Assembly: GCF_001466725.1 (NCBI RefSeq)
Contig: NZ_CP013650.1
Location: 4,154,001-4,218,000, forward strand
Source of the DNA: Lacimicrobium alkaliphilum
Lineage (GTDB): Bacteria; Pseudomonadota; Gammaproteobacteria; Enterobacterales; Alteromonadaceae
Length of the DNA: 64,000 nt
Direction of reading: 5' to 3'
Made by a program: the position numbers and the translations under genes. Below the pieces are notes generated by a model that saw nothing but the letters and a program-made list of their open reading frames with translations, ran no database searches and was not told the origin of the DNA. Positions 1 to 9,813 of the stretch are shown in pieces (position 1 is the stretch's first letter; each line of letters starts with the position of its first letter).

Positions 1-179
1 TTGGCCTGCAGGCAAATGATATTGTCACCGAAATAAACGGGCTGGATCTCACCGATATCCAGCAATCCATGGAAGCCATGTCCATGCTGCGTGAAACAGA
101 CTCGCTGCAGCTGACCGTTGACAGGGATGGCGAGCTGCTGACTCTGTACCTGGACCTTCCCGCGGATGATCTTCAATGA
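1..179 (+). CDS. gspC: Type II secretion protein GspC, 3' end (partial)
   Basis: The frame opening at base 3 encodes 58 residues, including GLQANDIVTEINGLDL, and ends in TGA at 177-179. This is the C-terminal half of a PDZ domain, which ends GspC, the inner-membrane protein linking the secretin to the assembly platform and probably contacting substrates. The start lies left of the window. It directly precedes gspD, as in other gsp operons. Identity rests on the PDZ-like end plus position, so the family is likely but the fragment is short. Confidence 0.8.
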   Translation, partial: GLQANDIVTEINGLDLTDIQQSMEAMSMLRETDSLQLTVDRDGELLTLYLDLPADDLQ

Positions 180-193
180 TAAGGATTAGAACT

Positions 194-2239
194 ATGCGCT
201 GTGGTGTATTAAAGCGTCTCTCAATTGCCCTGACGGCCGGCTTTATTGCTATGGCCACCAGCATTTCTGCGGCTGAATACTCCCCCAATTTCAAAGGCAC
301 AGATATTGATGAATTTATCAATATTGTCGGTAAAAACCTTCAGCGAACCATTATTGTCGATCCCAATGTGCGCGGCAAAATCACCGTGCGCAGTTATGAT
401 TTGCTCAGCGAAGAGCAGTATTACCAGTTTTTCCTGAACGTACTGCAGGTCTACGGTTTCGCGGTGGTGGAAATGCCCAGTGGCATTCTCAAGGTGGTGC
501 GCGATAAAGACGCCAAAACCTCCAATATTCCGGTGATCGAAGGCACCCCCTTCGACGGCGATGAAATGATCACCCGCGTGGTACCAGTTTACAATGTGTC
601 GGTACGGGAGCTGGCACCCTTGCTGCGCCAGCTTAACGATCAGGCCGGTGGCGGCAATGTGGTCAGTTACGACCCCTCCAATGTGATGATGCTCACGGGC
701 CGGGCGGCAGTGGTCAACCGGCTGGTTGAGATCATCGAACGGGTCGACAAGGCCGGCGATCAGGAAGTGGATATTATCAAGCTCAAATATGCCTCTTCAT
801 CTGAGATGGTGCGCATTGTTGAGAGTATTAATAAGTCACAGGGCGGCAAACCCACACCGGATTTGCTGCAGCCCAGAGTGGTGGCAGACGATCGTACCAA
901 CAGTGTGATTGTTTCCGGTGATATTAAAGCCCGCCAGCGCCTGATCAACCTGATCGAGCGGCTGGACAGGGAGCTGGAAACCAGCGGCAATACCAGAGTG
1001 CATTATCTGAAATACGCCAAAGCAGAAGATCTGGTTAAGGTATTACAGGGCGTCAGCGCCGGTATTCAGGCCGAGGAGAGTTCAGCCACACCAAACCAGC
1101 GCCGCGGTAACAATACCCGTGATGTCAGCATCGATGCCCATCAGGACTCCAATGCGCTGGTGATTACCGCAGAGCCGGATATGATGCGCTCTTTAGGCGA
1201 AGTCATTCGCCAGCTGGATATCCGCCGCGCCCAGGTGCAGGTAGAAGCCATAATTGTCGAGGTATTTGAAGGCGACGGCACCCAGCTTGGCGTGCAATGG
1301 GCCAGCGAAAGTGGCGGCGGCCAGCAGTTTAATAATGGCACTGTGCCCATAGGTGCGCTGGGTGTGGCGCTGCGCCAGGCCGAAGACCGGGAAGTGAATC
1401 GTACAATTATCAGTCCAAATGGGCAGCCTGTGCAAACCACGGAAACCATCGAAGGGGATCTGAATGCCCTGGCCAACCTGCTCGGCGGTCTTAACGGCGC
1501 CATGTACGGCGTGGTTAAAGACGGCTGGGGCGCGGTCGTGCAGGCGGTCAGCACCGACACCAATTCTAACGTGCTTGCCACTCCCCATCTGACCACCATG
1601 GATAACGAAGAAGCCTTCTTTATTGTTGGTCAGGAAGTGCCGATTATTACCGGCTCTTCAACGGGCTCCAACAATGAAAATCCGTTCCAGACCGTGGATC
1701 GCCAGGAAGTGGGCATCAAGCTCAAGGTTACCCCACAGATAAACGAGGGGAACGCCGTACAACTGCTGATAGAGCAGGAAGTCTCCAGCGTCAGTGGTAC
1801 AACAGGCGTGGATATCTCCATTAACAAACGGGAAATCAAAACCACAGTGATCGTCGATGACGGCGGTACAGTGGTACTCGGTGGTCTGATTGATGAGGAT
1901 ATTCAGGAGAGTGTGTCTAAGGTGCCGCTGTTGGGCGACATTCCGATATTGGGCCATTTGTTCAGCTCCACCTCGTCGAGCAAGCGTAAGCGTAATCTGA
2001 TGGTATTTATCCGCCCGAAAATTATCCGTGAAGGCGTGACCATGAATCAGATCAGCCATCAGAAATATAACTTTATCCGCGCCGAACAGCTTAAGCGTCA
2101 GGCCGATGGTGTGCCGCTGATGCCGTTTGCAGAAACGCCGGTATTACCGGAGTGGGATGACTCTCTGAGTCTGCCGCCCAGCTTCGATGAAACCATGCAA
2201 GAGAAAAAGGCTGACAAAGAGCAGGGGCAGGACGACTGA
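194..2239 (+). CDS. gspD: Type II secretion secretin GspD
   Basis: Outer-membrane secretin, the multimeric exit channel of the type II secretion system. The protein has 681 residues if it starts at the ATG at 194, which follows AAGGA at 181-185 by 8 nt. An in-frame ATG at 176, overlapping the gspC stop, lacks a ribosome site and would put six residues before the signal peptide. A signal peptide ends near [10 protein letters not shown]0-N3 ring-building repeats follow (e.g. [30 protein letters not shown]). The C-terminal secretin domain carries the [14 protein letters not shown] signature around residues 575-590. It overlaps gspE by one base. Length and domain order are normal for the family. 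Confidence 0.97.
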   Translation: MRCGVLKRLSIALTAGFIAMATSISAAEYSPNFKGTDIDEFINIVGKNLQRTIIVDPNVRGKITVRSYDLLSEEQYYQFFLNVLQVYGFAVVEMPSGILKVVRDKDAKTSNIPVIEGTPFDGDEMITRVVPVYNVSVRELAPLLRQLNDQAGGGNVVSYDPSNVMMLTGRAAVVNRLVEIIERVDKAGDQEVDIIKLKYASSSEMVRIVESINKSQGGKPTPDLLQPRVVADDRTNSVIVSGDIKARQRLINLIERLDRELETSGNTRVHYLKYAKAEDLVKVLQGVSAGIQAEESSATPNQRRGNNTRDVSIDAHQDSNALVITAEPDMMRSLGEVIRQLDIRRAQVQVEAIIVEVFEGDGTQLGVQWASESGGGQQFNNGTVPIGALGVALRQAEDREVNRTIISPNGQPVQTTETIEGDLNALANLLGGLNGAMYGVVKDGWGAVVQAVSTDTNSNVLATPHLTTMDNEEAFFIVGQEVPIITGSSTGSNNENPFQTVDRQEVGIKLKVTPQINEGNAVQLLIEQEVSSVSGTTGVDISINKREIKTTVIVDDGGTVVLGGLIDEDIQESVSKVPLLGDIPILGHLFSSTSSSKRKRNLMVFIRPKIIREGVTMNQISHQKYNFIRAEQLKRQADGVPLMPFAETPVLPEWDDSLSLPPSFDETMQEKKADKEQGQDD

Positions 2240-3771
2240 TGTCGGATCAGCAAATTTCACCAGAACAGATGGCTGCTGAGCCTGAAGAGACAGTGAGTGA
2301 TCACAAACAGTTATCTTTCGGGTTCGCCAAACGGCATAAAGTACTGCTGGATACCCAACCCGAGCCGCCCGTGCTCTATCATACAGTGGAAACCTCGTTT
2401 GAGATTTTTGCCGAGGTAAGGCGTTTTCTCGGGCGCAAGTTCCAGTTACAGGAAATCCCCACTGAAAAGTTTGAGGGCCTGCTGACTAAAGCCTTTCAGC
2501 GTGACTCTTCCGAAGCCAAGCAACTGATGGAAGATATCGGCAACGAGGGCGATTTATTTGCCCTTGCCGAGGAGTTGCCGGAAACCGAAGATCTGCTGGA
2601 AAGCGAAGGCGATGCCCCTATCATCAAACTGATCAACGCCATGCTTGGCGAGGCGATCAAGGAAGGGGCCTCGGATATCCATATCGAAACCTTTGAGAAA
2701 CGTCTGATTGTGCGTTTCCGGGTCGATGGGGTACTCAGAGAGATCCTGCGCCCGAATCGCAAGATGGCCTCGATGCTGGTGTCCCGGATTAAAGTTATGG
2801 CACGGCTGGATATCGCCGAGAAGCGCATCCCCCAGGACGGCCGTATTACGTTGAGAATTGCCGGTCGCGCGGTGGATGTGCGGGTCAGTACCATGCCATC
2901 CAGCCACGGCGAGCGGGTGGTGTTACGTTTGCTTGATAAAAATACGGCACACCTGAATCTGGCCGACCTGGGCATGACGCCGGACATTGGCGCTCACTTT
3001 TCAGAGCTGATCCGCAAGCCTCACGGCATCATTCTGGTCACCGGCCCCACGGGTTCCGGTAAGAGTACCACCCTGTATGCGGGCCTGACTGAGATCAACT
3101 CCAAGGATCGCAACATCCTGACGGTGGAAGATCCCATCGAGTTTGATCTCGAAGGTATCGGCCAGACCCAGGTCAATACCCGCGTAGATATGACCTTCGC
3201 CCGGGGGCTAAGGGCCATACTCAGGCAGGACCCCGATGTGGTGATGGTGGGCGAGATACGGGATCTGGAAACCGCCCAGATTGCGGTGCAGGCCAGTCTC
3301 ACCGGGCACCTTGTGCTCTCAACCCTGCATACTAACACCGCTTCCGGCGCCATTACCCGCCTCGAAGATATGGGCATCGAACCCTTTTTGCTGTCATCCA
3401 GTTTGCTGGCGGTAATTTCACAGCGGCTGGTGCGCACCTTGTGTATTGAATGCCGGCAGCAGCATATCCCTTCGGAAGGGGAATGCGAAATCCTCGGTAT
3501 CAAAGCCAAAAAGGCCAGCGATTACCCGATCTACAGCCCCACCGGCTGTGCCGCCTGCAACCAGACCGGTTACCGGGGCCGAACGGGTATCCATGAGATG
3601 CTGATTGTGGATGAGAAAATCCGCGACATGATCCATAACGGCCATGGCGAACAGGCCATTGAGAAGCATATCCGCAAGTCTGCACCCAGTATCCGCGATG
3701 ACGGCTGCAGCAAAGTGCTCAAAGGGCTGACTTCGCTGGAGGAAGTATTGCGTGTTACCCGCGAAGACTAA
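2239..3771 (+). CDS. gspE: Type II secretion ATPase GspE
   Basis: Cytoplasmic hexameric ATPase that drives pseudopilus assembly. The 510-residue protein has an N-terminal GspL-binding region, a Walker A motif GPTGSGKST near residue 269, an Asp box/Walker B region with [13 protein letters not shown] near 330-340, and a four-cysteine zinc module (CIEC ... CAAC) from about residue 400 that is typical of GspE/PilB proteins. Its ATG overlaps the gspD stop by one base, implying translational coupling. A 57-nt gap separates it from gspF, the largest gap in the operon. Confidence 0.97.
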   Translation: MSDQQISPEQMAAEPEETVSDHKQLSFGFAKRHKVLLDTQPEPPVLYHTVETSFEIFAEVRRFLGRKFQLQEIPTEKFEGLLTKAFQRDSSEAKQLMEDIGNEGDLFALAEELPETEDLLESEGDAPIIKLINAMLGEAIKEGASDIHIETFEKRLIVRFRVDGVLREILRPNRKMASMLVSRIKVMARLDIAEKRIPQDGRITLRIAGRAVDVRVSTMPSSHGERVVLRLLDKNTAHLNLADLGMTPDIGAHFSELIRKPHGIILVTGPTGSGKSTTLYAGLTEINSKDRNILTVEDPIEFDLEGIGQTQVNTRVDMTFARGLRAILRQDPDVVMVGEIRDLETAQIAVQASLTGHLVLSTLHTNTASGAITRLEDMGIEPFLLSSSLLAVISQRLVRTLCIECRQQHIPSEGECEILGIKAKKASDYPIYSPTGCAACNQTGYRGRTGIHEMLIVDEKIRDMIHNGHGEQAIEKHIRKSAPSIRDDGCSKVLKGLTSLEEVLRVTRED

Positions 3772-3828
3772 CCCTGAAAGGCCAGCCGTTATGATCGATG
3801 CACTTCGCTGCAACAGGAGCAACAGCTG

Positions 3829-5049
3829 ATGGGCGCCTTTGCCTATAAGGCCATGGACGGTAATGGCCGCAACAAATCCGGGGTGATGGAGGCAGACACG
3901 CCACGACAGGTGCGCCAGCAACTGCGGGAACAGAGTCTGATCCCCATGGAAGTCACTCAGGTCAGCCAGAAAGATAAACAACAGACTTCCGGGCTGCGGT
4001 TGTTTCAGCGCAGTATTTCCAGTTCCGATCTGGCCTTGCTGACCCGCCAGATTGCCACGCTGATCGAATCGGCCTTACCCATTGAGGAAGCACTGCAGGC
4101 CGTGGCAGAGCAATGTGAAAAACCACGCCATAAGAATATGATGATGGCGGTGCGCAGCAAAGTGGTGGAAGGTCACGGGCTGGCCGATGCCATGGGCGAG
4201 TTTCCGCTGGTGTTTGACCAGCTTTATCGGGCCATGGTGGCTGCCGGAGAGAAGTCCGGCCATCTGGATACGGTGCTTAACCGGCTGGCCGATTACACAG
4301 AAAAACGCAATCAGACCCGCAGCCAGATCATTCAGGCGATGATTTATCCGGCGCTGATGTTAACTGTTGCCTTACTGGTAGTGATTGCCCTGCTGACTCA
4401 GGTGGTACCCAAGATTGTCGGTCAGTTTGATACCATGGGGCAGGAACTTCCTACCATTACCAGGGTCATGATCGCTATCAGTGAATGGCTGCAGAATTAT
4501 GTGCTGATACTGGGGGTAGTGTTACTGATCCTGGCCGTTGTGATGCAGCGATTGTTGCAGGTGCCGAAAATAAAACTGGCCTGGCACCGCATGTTACTGC
4601 GACTGCCGATGTTAGGAAAAGTGTCCCGCGGACTGAATACGGCCCGTTTTGCCCGTACCCTGAGTATTCTGACTTCCAGTGCGGTGCCGCTGCTGGAAAG
4701 TATGCGTATTGCCGCGCAGGTACTGGAAAACCTGCATATTCGTAACCTTATTCTGGATGCCTCTGAACGGGTGAAAGAAGGCTCAAGCCTGCGCGCAGCG
4801 CTGGAAAAGACCCGTATGTTTCCGCCCATGATGATGCATATGATTGCCTCAGGAGAGCGCAGCGGTGAATTGCAGCAAATGCTGACCCGGGCGGCAGACA
4901 ACCAGGATCGTGAATTTGAAACTCTGGTCAGTGTCACACTCAAAGTGTTTGAACCTGTGCTGATCGTGAGTATGGCGGCCATTGTGATGTTTATCGTGAT
5001 GGCGATACTACAACCAATTCTTGCATTAAACAGTATGGTGAATCTCTGA
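3829..5049 (+). CDS. gspF: Type II secretion platform protein GspF
   Basis: Polytopic inner-membrane platform protein of the secreton. The 406-residue sequence has two homologous cytoplasmic GspF domains (QIATLIESALPIEEAL and FARTLSILTSSAVPLLESM) and three membrane segments at about 168-190, 223-242 and 373-400. The ATG at 3829 follows AGGAG (3815-3819) by 9 nt. Its stop overlaps the gspG start by one base. Confidence 0.96.
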   Translation: MGAFAYKAMDGNGRNKSGVMEADTPRQVRQQLREQSLIPMEVTQVSQKDKQQTSGLRLFQRSISSSDLALLTRQIATLIESALPIEEALQAVAEQCEKPRHKNMMMAVRSKVVEGHGLADAMGEFPLVFDQLYRAMVAAGEKSGHLDTVLNRLADYTEKRNQTRSQIIQAMIYPALMLTVALLVVIALLTQVVPKIVGQFDTMGQELPTITRVMIAISEWLQNYVLILGVVLLILAVVMQRLLQVPKIKLAWHRMLLRLPMLGKVSRGLNTARFARTLSILTSSAVPLLESMRIAAQVLENLHIRNLILDASERVKEGSSLRAALEKTRMFPPMMMHMIASGERSGELQQMLTRAADNQDREFETLVSVTLKVFEPVLIVSMAAIVMFIVMAILQPILALNSMVNL

Positions 5050-5504
5050 TGAAACAAAACAAATCTGAATCCGGCCGGACAGCGCGGCAACAGGGCTTTA
5101 CCCTGATTGAAGTGATGGTGGTACTGCTGATTATCGGCATGATGGCGGCCTTTGTGGCACCGGCCATTCTCGGCAATCAGGAATCTGCCGAGCTGAAAAA
5201 AGCCGCCATTGATATCCAGCAACTGGAAAGTGCAATTCAGATGTACCGGGTACGTACCAGCACCTTCCCCACGACAGAACAGGGGCTGGAAGCCCTGGTC
5301 AATGCCCCGACCACGGATCCTATTCCCCGGAACTATCCCTCTGATGGCATTATCCAGCGTTTGCCCAAAGACCCCTGGGGCAACGACTATTATCTGCTCA
5401 GTCCCGGAGAGATGGGCACTTTCGATGTGTTCTCGGCCGGCCCGGATATGCAGCCAGGCACCGATGACGATATTGGTAACTGGAATCTGAACGAGTATCT
5501 CTGA
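5049..5504 (+). CDS. gspG: Major pseudopilin GspG
   Basis: Major pseudopilin that polymerises into the secretion piston. The 151-residue precursor has a basic leader ending QQG, then the type IV prepilin signature FTLIEVMVVLLIIGMM with Glu at +5 of the mature protein. The C-terminal segment DVFSAGPDMQPGTDDDIGNW matches the calcium-binding loop of GspG proteins. It must be processed by a prepilin peptidase that is not encoded in this window. It is translationally coupled to gspF. Confidence 0.97.
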   Translation: MKQNKSESGRTARQQGFTLIEVMVVLLIIGMMAAFVAPAILGNQESAELKKAAIDIQQLESAIQMYRVRTSTFPTTEQGLEALVNAPTTDPIPRNYPSDGIIQRLPKDPWGNDYYLLSPGEMGTFDVFSAGPDMQPGTDDDIGNWNLNEYL

Positions 5505-5515
5505 GGAGTAACGGC

Positions 5516-6142
5516 ATGCATTCCCTTCGGGGCAGGCGTCAGTCAGGCTTTACCCTGCTGGAGGTCATGCTGGTACTGCTGTTGATGGGCCTGGTAGTTG
5601 GCACGGTCAGCTTTACCAGCCTGAGCAGCAGTAAGGAAGCGGAACTGGAAGAACAGGCCAGACGCTTTCAGGTGGTGGTCAATATGGTGTCTGATTTTGC
5701 GGTGCTGAATCAGTTACAAATTGGCCTGCGCATTGAAACCGCTGAAACAGAAGAAAACGGCTATTACTTTGTGACCCTGGACGAAGAACAGCAATGGCAG
5801 CGTTTTGAGCCTGAACGATTGTTTACCCCTGTAGCGCTGGAAGAAGAATTTTTCCTTGAGCTACAGCTCGAGGATCTGCCCTGGCAGCAGGAAGACAGCC
5901 TGTTTGATAATCGTTTGTTCGATGAAACCTTATCGGTCAGTGAGGATAGTGTGGAGATTGGTGATGAGGAAGAACAATTGCCACCGCCACAAGTCCTGAT
6001 CCTCTCCAGTGGCGAGATCACGCCCTTTAGTCTCACCTTTGGTTTTGAACCAACCTTTGGTAACGAGGGCCCGGTGTATTTTCAGGTCATGGCCGAAGAT
6101 ATGCCGCCGCTTACTATCAGTGAACCACTGGACGCCCTATGA
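5516..6142 (+). CDS. gspH: Minor pseudopilin GspH
   Basis: Minor pseudopilin near the pseudopilus tip. The precursor has 208 residues, a short leader ending QSG and a mature start FTLLEVMLVLLLMG with Glu at +5. A long, very acidic insert lies at about residues 95-160 (EEEFFLELQLEDLPW and EDSVEIGDEEEQ), so the protein is somewhat longer than many GspH homologues. GAGGAG (5502-5507) straddles the gspG stop and serves as the ribosome site. The ATGA at its end overlaps the gspI start by 4 nt. Confidence 0.92.
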   Translation: MHSLRGRRQSGFTLLEVMLVLLLMGLVVGTVSFTSLSSSKEAELEEQARRFQVVVNMVSDFAVLNQLQIGLRIETAETEENGYYFVTLDEEQQWQRFEPERLFTPVALEEEFFLELQLEDLPWQQEDSLFDNRLFDETLSVSEDSVEIGDEEEQLPPPQVLILSSGEITPFSLTFGFEPTFGNEGPVYFQVMAEDMPPLTISEPLDAL

Positions 6143-6516
6143 GAACCACGGGGATGACCTTACTGGAAGTGATGGTGGCACTGCTGATTTTTGCCATTAC
6201 CGGTACCGCGGTAATGAAAGCCGCCAGTGAGCACCTCAACAATATCACCGTGATCGAAGATGTTACCTTCGCCACCTGGGTTGCTAATAATCGCCTGGCC
6301 CGTGTACAGCTGGAGGGGCGCTGGCCGCCGCAGAATAATCACAAAGGCACCGAAGAGCTGGCTGGCCGCATCTGGCACTGGCGACAAATCGTCAAGGAAA
6401 CCACCGACAAGGATATGCGCGCGGTAGAAGTCGAGGTTGGCCTGAAGGCAGATGCAAACAGTTCCATTACCAGTGTCAGCACCTTTGTTACCCGGCTCAA
6501 AGGGGAAAAAGAATAA
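6139..6516 (+). CDS. gspI: Minor pseudopilin GspI
   Basis: Minor pseudopilin that forms the tip complex with GspJ and GspK. The 125-residue precursor has a five-residue leader, MRTTG, cleaved before MTLLEVMVALLIFAITG. Met at +1 is usual for GspI. It starts inside the gspH stop (ATGA overlap) and shares one base with the gspJ start. Confidence 0.93.
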   Translation: MRTTGMTLLEVMVALLIFAITGTAVMKAASEHLNNITVIEDVTFATWVANNRLARVQLEGRWPPQNNHKGTEELAGRIWHWRQIVKETTDKDMRAVEVEVGLKADANSSITSVSTFVTRLKGEKE

Positions 6517-7178
6517 TGCTCCCCCGCTCGCCCAAGGGTCATATCATGTTCGCCAGAGCCTTCACCTTGCTGGAGATTCTGATCGCCATGGCCATCTTCA
6601 GCATGATCGGCCTGGCCTCTCATGGTGTACTGATGACGGTGCTGGACAGTGATGAGATCTCAACCGAGCGCTCTGCTGAATTACAGGCTCTGCAACGGGC
6701 CATGCTGTTTCTGGAGCGGGACTTAATGCAGGCCGCTGCGCGCCCGGTAAGAATCAATGGTGAAGCCAGTGACCAGGTCTTGCAGGGCGGTGCCAATCTG
6801 CTGGAAAGCAGCGCCGATGGCCTGGCGCTGGTGCGCAGCGGCTGGCACAACCCGCAACTTATGCTGCCCCGCAGTACCTTGCAGGCAGTAGGCTATCGGT
6901 TGTATGACGGCAAGCTGCAAAGGTTATATGGTAATTATCCGGACAATATCATCGGTTTTGAGCCGAAAGTTAAAACCCTGCTCAGTGATATCGAAGATTT
7001 TCAGGTGCAGTTTGTGGTCAGTCGTACTCAGCAATCCAGACAGATTGAATGGAATGACAGCTACCAGGGTACCGTGTTACCCCGGGCCATCGCCGTCGAG
7101 ATCCAGAGTCAGCACTTTGGGCTGATCCGGCGGGAATTTCTTCTTACCAACACAGGCAGTGACAATGCAGCGGAATAA
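6516..7178 (+). CDS. gspJ: Minor pseudopilin GspJ
   Basis: Minor pseudopilin of the tip complex, 220 residues from the ATG at 6516 (AGGGG at 6501-6505). A second ATG at 6546, preceded by AAGGG at 6534-6538, gives a shorter leader, MFARA, and is equally plausible. The mature part begins FTLLEILIAMAIFSM with Glu at +5. The residue before the cleavage point is Ala, not the usual Gly. Its 3' end overlaps gspK by 14-20 nt. Confidence 0.92.
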   Translation: MLPRSPKGHIMFARAFTLLEILIAMAIFSMIGLASHGVLMTVLDSDEISTERSAELQALQRAMLFLERDLMQAAARPVRINGEASDQVLQGGANLLESSADGLALVRSGWHNPQLMLPRSTLQAVGYRLYDGKLQRLYGNYPDNIIGFEPKVKTLLSDIEDFQVQFVVSRTQQSRQIEWNDSYQGTVLPRAIAVEIQSQHFGLIRREFLLTNTGSDNAAE

Positions 7179-8136
7179 AGGTGTTGCCCTGTTGCTGGTG
7201 CTGCTGATTGTGGCCTTTGTCAGCATCATTGCCACCCAGATGGGCAGCAAGTTGCAATTACAGGCCTCCCGCGCGATTAACATCAAAGACAATAATCAGG
7301 CCCAGTGGTACGCCATGGGCGCCGAGCAGTATGCCCGCAAAGCTATTACTCAGTTACTCGAAGAAGCAAATGGCGTGATTCACTTAGAGCAGCCCTGGGC
7401 TGAAGAAGATATTCGCTTTCCGCTGCCCGGCGGCGAGCTGCAAGTGCGCCTTACGGATCTGCAAAGCTGCTTTAATATTAACGCGCTGCAGTCACAGGAA
7501 AAGGCCAATACCCCTGACCCTCTGGCCGAAGCCTTTAAGCGCCTGTTACAAGCCGACAGTCTCGAAATCCCCTCTTACGAGGCCGATGTATTCAGTGATT
7601 CTGTACTTGACTGGCTGGACACAGACGACCGCATCCGGCCCTTTGGTGCAGAGGACAGCGATTATGAGGCCAAACTGCCCCCTTACCTGCCCGCCAACAA
7701 CCTGATGGTGGATGTGTCAGAACTGCGCATGGTGCATGGGGCCAACCGTGAATGGTTAACCAAACTGCTGGATTGGGTCTGTGTACTACCTAACGACAGT
7801 AACTTTAAGCTTAACGTCAATACGATCAAACAAGAGCAGGCGCCGGTACTGCACGCGTTGCTGGGCAATGGTATCAGCCTGCAGGATGTCGAAGGCATTA
7901 TTGCCTCGCGCAAGCCTGATGGCTTCGAAGAGGTGGCCGATTTTCTGGCCTTGCCGGAAATTACCGCGCTGGAGCTGAATGATACACAGCGGGAATGGTT
8001 TGATGTGAGCACGGATTATTTTATGTTGCACAGCAAAGCCAGTTACAATGACGCCAGCTTCAGCATGAAATCCGTATTGAAGGTGAACGACGACAATAGT
8101 GTAGCCGTGACCTATCGCGAGTTTGGAGGGTTCTGA
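7165..8136 (+). CDS. gspK: Minor pseudopilin GspK
   Basis: Large minor pseudopilin that caps the pseudopilus. From the ATG at 7165 it has 323 residues. A GTG six bases earlier (7159) is also possible, but AGG at 7154-7156 is better spaced for the ATG. The N-terminus MQRNKG is followed by VALLLVLLIVAFVSII. It lacks the +5 Glu, as GspK proteins do. A helical alpha-domain with helix-hairpin-helix-like sequence occupies the middle and C-terminal part (GNGISLQDVEGIIASRKPDG). Confidence 0.93.
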   Translation: MQRNKGVALLLVLLIVAFVSIIATQMGSKLQLQASRAINIKDNNQAQWYAMGAEQYARKAITQLLEEANGVIHLEQPWAEEDIRFPLPGGELQVRLTDLQSCFNINALQSQEKANTPDPLAEAFKRLLQADSLEIPSYEADVFSDSVLDWLDTDDRIRPFGAEDSDYEAKLPPYLPANNLMVDVSELRMVHGANREWLTKLLDWVCVLPNDSNFKLNVNTIKQEQAPVLHALLGNGISLQDVEGIIASRKPDGFEEVADFLALPEITALELNDTQREWFDVSTDYFMLHSKASYNDASFSMKSVLKVNDDNSVAVTYREFGGF

Positions 8137-9332
8137 TGAGCGAACAACTGATAATCCGGTTAGGATCAACCCCACTCGACCCCATCCAGTGGCTGGTCTA
8201 CTCCACTTCTGAAGAAGAGATTATCGCCTCAGGAGAGCTGGCCGATGCCAGCCATCTGCACAGCCTTAAGGAAAGGGCCGCCGATCGCCCGGTTACGGCA
8301 CTGGCACCTACCAGTGATATTTTGCTGCAGTGGGTCACACTGCCGGCCAGAGCAGGCCGTAAAGTGGTCGCAGCCATTCCCTTTATGCTCGAGGATGAAC
8401 TCAGTACCGATATCGACAGCCAGTTATTTGCCATTGGCCCGCGCCAGGCTAATCAACAGGCGGTAGCGGTAGTGGCAAAGGAAAAAGTGCGGAGCTGGTT
8501 AACCAACCTGGAACAGGCGGGGCTGCGCTGCCATAAGCTGATCCCCGATATTCTTGCCCTGCCAGAACCGGAAGATGAATGGCCTTTGTTACAGATCGGA
8601 GAGCATCTTCTTCTGCGTCAGGATAAATGGAAAGGGATACAGGGTGAAAGTGAGTGGTTACTCTCTGCCGTTTCTCACTATGCCAGACAGCAACCGGAAA
8701 CCATCACTATTGCCAACTATTCAGACCTTGAGCTGCCGTCTCTGCCCAATATCAGCATTTCGTCACAACAGCTGGAAATGCCCATGAAAGTGCTGGCCAG
8801 CGGTGCGCTGGCCTGTTCTTTTAATCTGTTGCAGGGTGAGTTCAAACCCAGAAAACAAGCCAGCGGCAGCTGGCAGAAATGGCGGCTGGCGGCGGTATTG
8901 GCGGGTATAGCCCTGACCACCAGCCTGATCGACAAAGGCATTCAGGCTCAGCAACTGGCCAGTGAGCGCGAGCACCTGGAACAACAAATCCGGGCCGAGT
9001 TTAAACGGGCCATGCCGGAAATAACAAGAACTGCTAATGTGAAAAGCAGAATGGAGCAGAAGCTCCAAGAACTACAGCAAGGCGGCTCGGGCGCTTCGAT
9101 GCTGGCAATGCTGGCACAGCTTGCGCAGGCCTTTGAGCAAACTCAGCTCAAGCCCCAGACGCTGAGGTTTGACAGCAGCAGAGCCGAGCTGCGCATGCAG
9201 GCAGAAGCGAAAAGCTTCGAAGCCCTGGAGCAATTCCGGCGCCTGGCCGAGTCTCAGGGCTTTAGCGTGCAACAGGGTGCCATTAATAACACCGATAACC
9301 AGGTGATCAGCTCATTGTCCATAAGGAGTTAA
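8136..9332 (+). CDS. gspL: Type II secretion assembly protein GspL
   Basis: Bitopic inner-membrane protein that recruits GspE to the platform. The 398 residues comprise an actin-like cytoplasmic domain (about 1-240), one membrane span around 248-265 (RLAAVLAGIALTTSLI) and a periplasmic ferredoxin-like domain. The ATG overlaps the gspK TGA and is preceded by GGAGGG (8125-8130). Confidence 0.93.
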   Translation: MSEQLIIRLGSTPLDPIQWLVYSTSEEEIIASGELADASHLHSLKERAADRPVTALAPTSDILLQWVTLPARAGRKVVAAIPFMLEDELSTDIDSQLFAIGPRQANQQAVAVVAKEKVRSWLTNLEQAGLRCHKLIPDILALPEPEDEWPLLQIGEHLLLRQDKWKGIQGESEWLLSAVSHYARQQPETITIANYSDLELPSLPNISISSQQLEMPMKVLASGALACSFNLLQGEFKPRKQASGSWQKWRLAAVLAGIALTTSLIDKGIQAQQLASEREHLEQQIRAEFKRAMPEITRTANVKSRMEQKLQELQQGGSGASMLAMLAQLAQAFEQTQLKPQTLRFDSSRAELRMQAEAKSFEALEQFRRLAESQGFSVQQGAINNTDNQVISSLSIRS

Positions 9333-9333
9333 G

Positions 9334-9813
9334 GTGAATCCGATACTGCAAAAATTCAGGCAACTGTCTGAGCGGGAACAACGCCTGGTGGTTCTGGTGG
9401 CCGCATTTATGGCCATGCTGCTGTTTTACCTGCTGGTATGGTCGCCGCTGAACCAGTCTGTAGAGCGCAACCGGACCGCCATCGAAAATCAGAAAGAATT
9501 GCTCAGTTGGGTGCAGCAAAATGCCAACCGCATTATTCAGCTTAAGCAAAGCGGCGGCAGTGCCAGCCGCTTCACTGGCTCGCTCACTCAGGCCGTTAAC
9601 CAGAGTGCCAATCAGCATGACATTATGATCACCCGCATGCAGCCACAGAATGAGCAGTTACAGGTATGGGTGGACGAAGCTGACTTTAACAAGGTACTTA
9701 ACTGGCTTGAGGCCATCGAGAGTCAGGGCATAGTGATTCTGGACGCAGATTTCAGCGAAACCAGTACACCGGGACACATCCGTATCCGCCGCCTTCAGCT
9801 AAGCAAATCATGA
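9334..9813 (+). CDS. gspM: Type II secretion protein GspM
   Basis: Small bitopic partner of GspL. The 159 residues have a short cytoplasmic N-terminus with the typical SEREQRLVVL, one membrane span at about 18-40 and a periplasmic domain. The start is GTG at 9334 with AAGGAG at 9323-9328. It overlaps gspN by four bases (ATGA). Confidence 0.93.
   Translation: MNPILQKFRQLSEREQRLVVLVAAFMAMLLFYLLVWSPLNQSVERNRTAIENQKELLSWVQQNANRIIQLKQSGGSASRFTGSLTQAVNQSANQHDIMITRMQPQNEQLQVWVDEADFNKVLNWLEAIESQGIVILDADFSETSTPGHIRIRRLQLSKS

Noticed and set aside
1141..2059. Long minus-strand frames inside gspD (and similar shadows in gspE, ctaD and ctaC)
   Set aside because: They are mirror frames of strongly conserved genes, with no ribosome sites or domain signatures.
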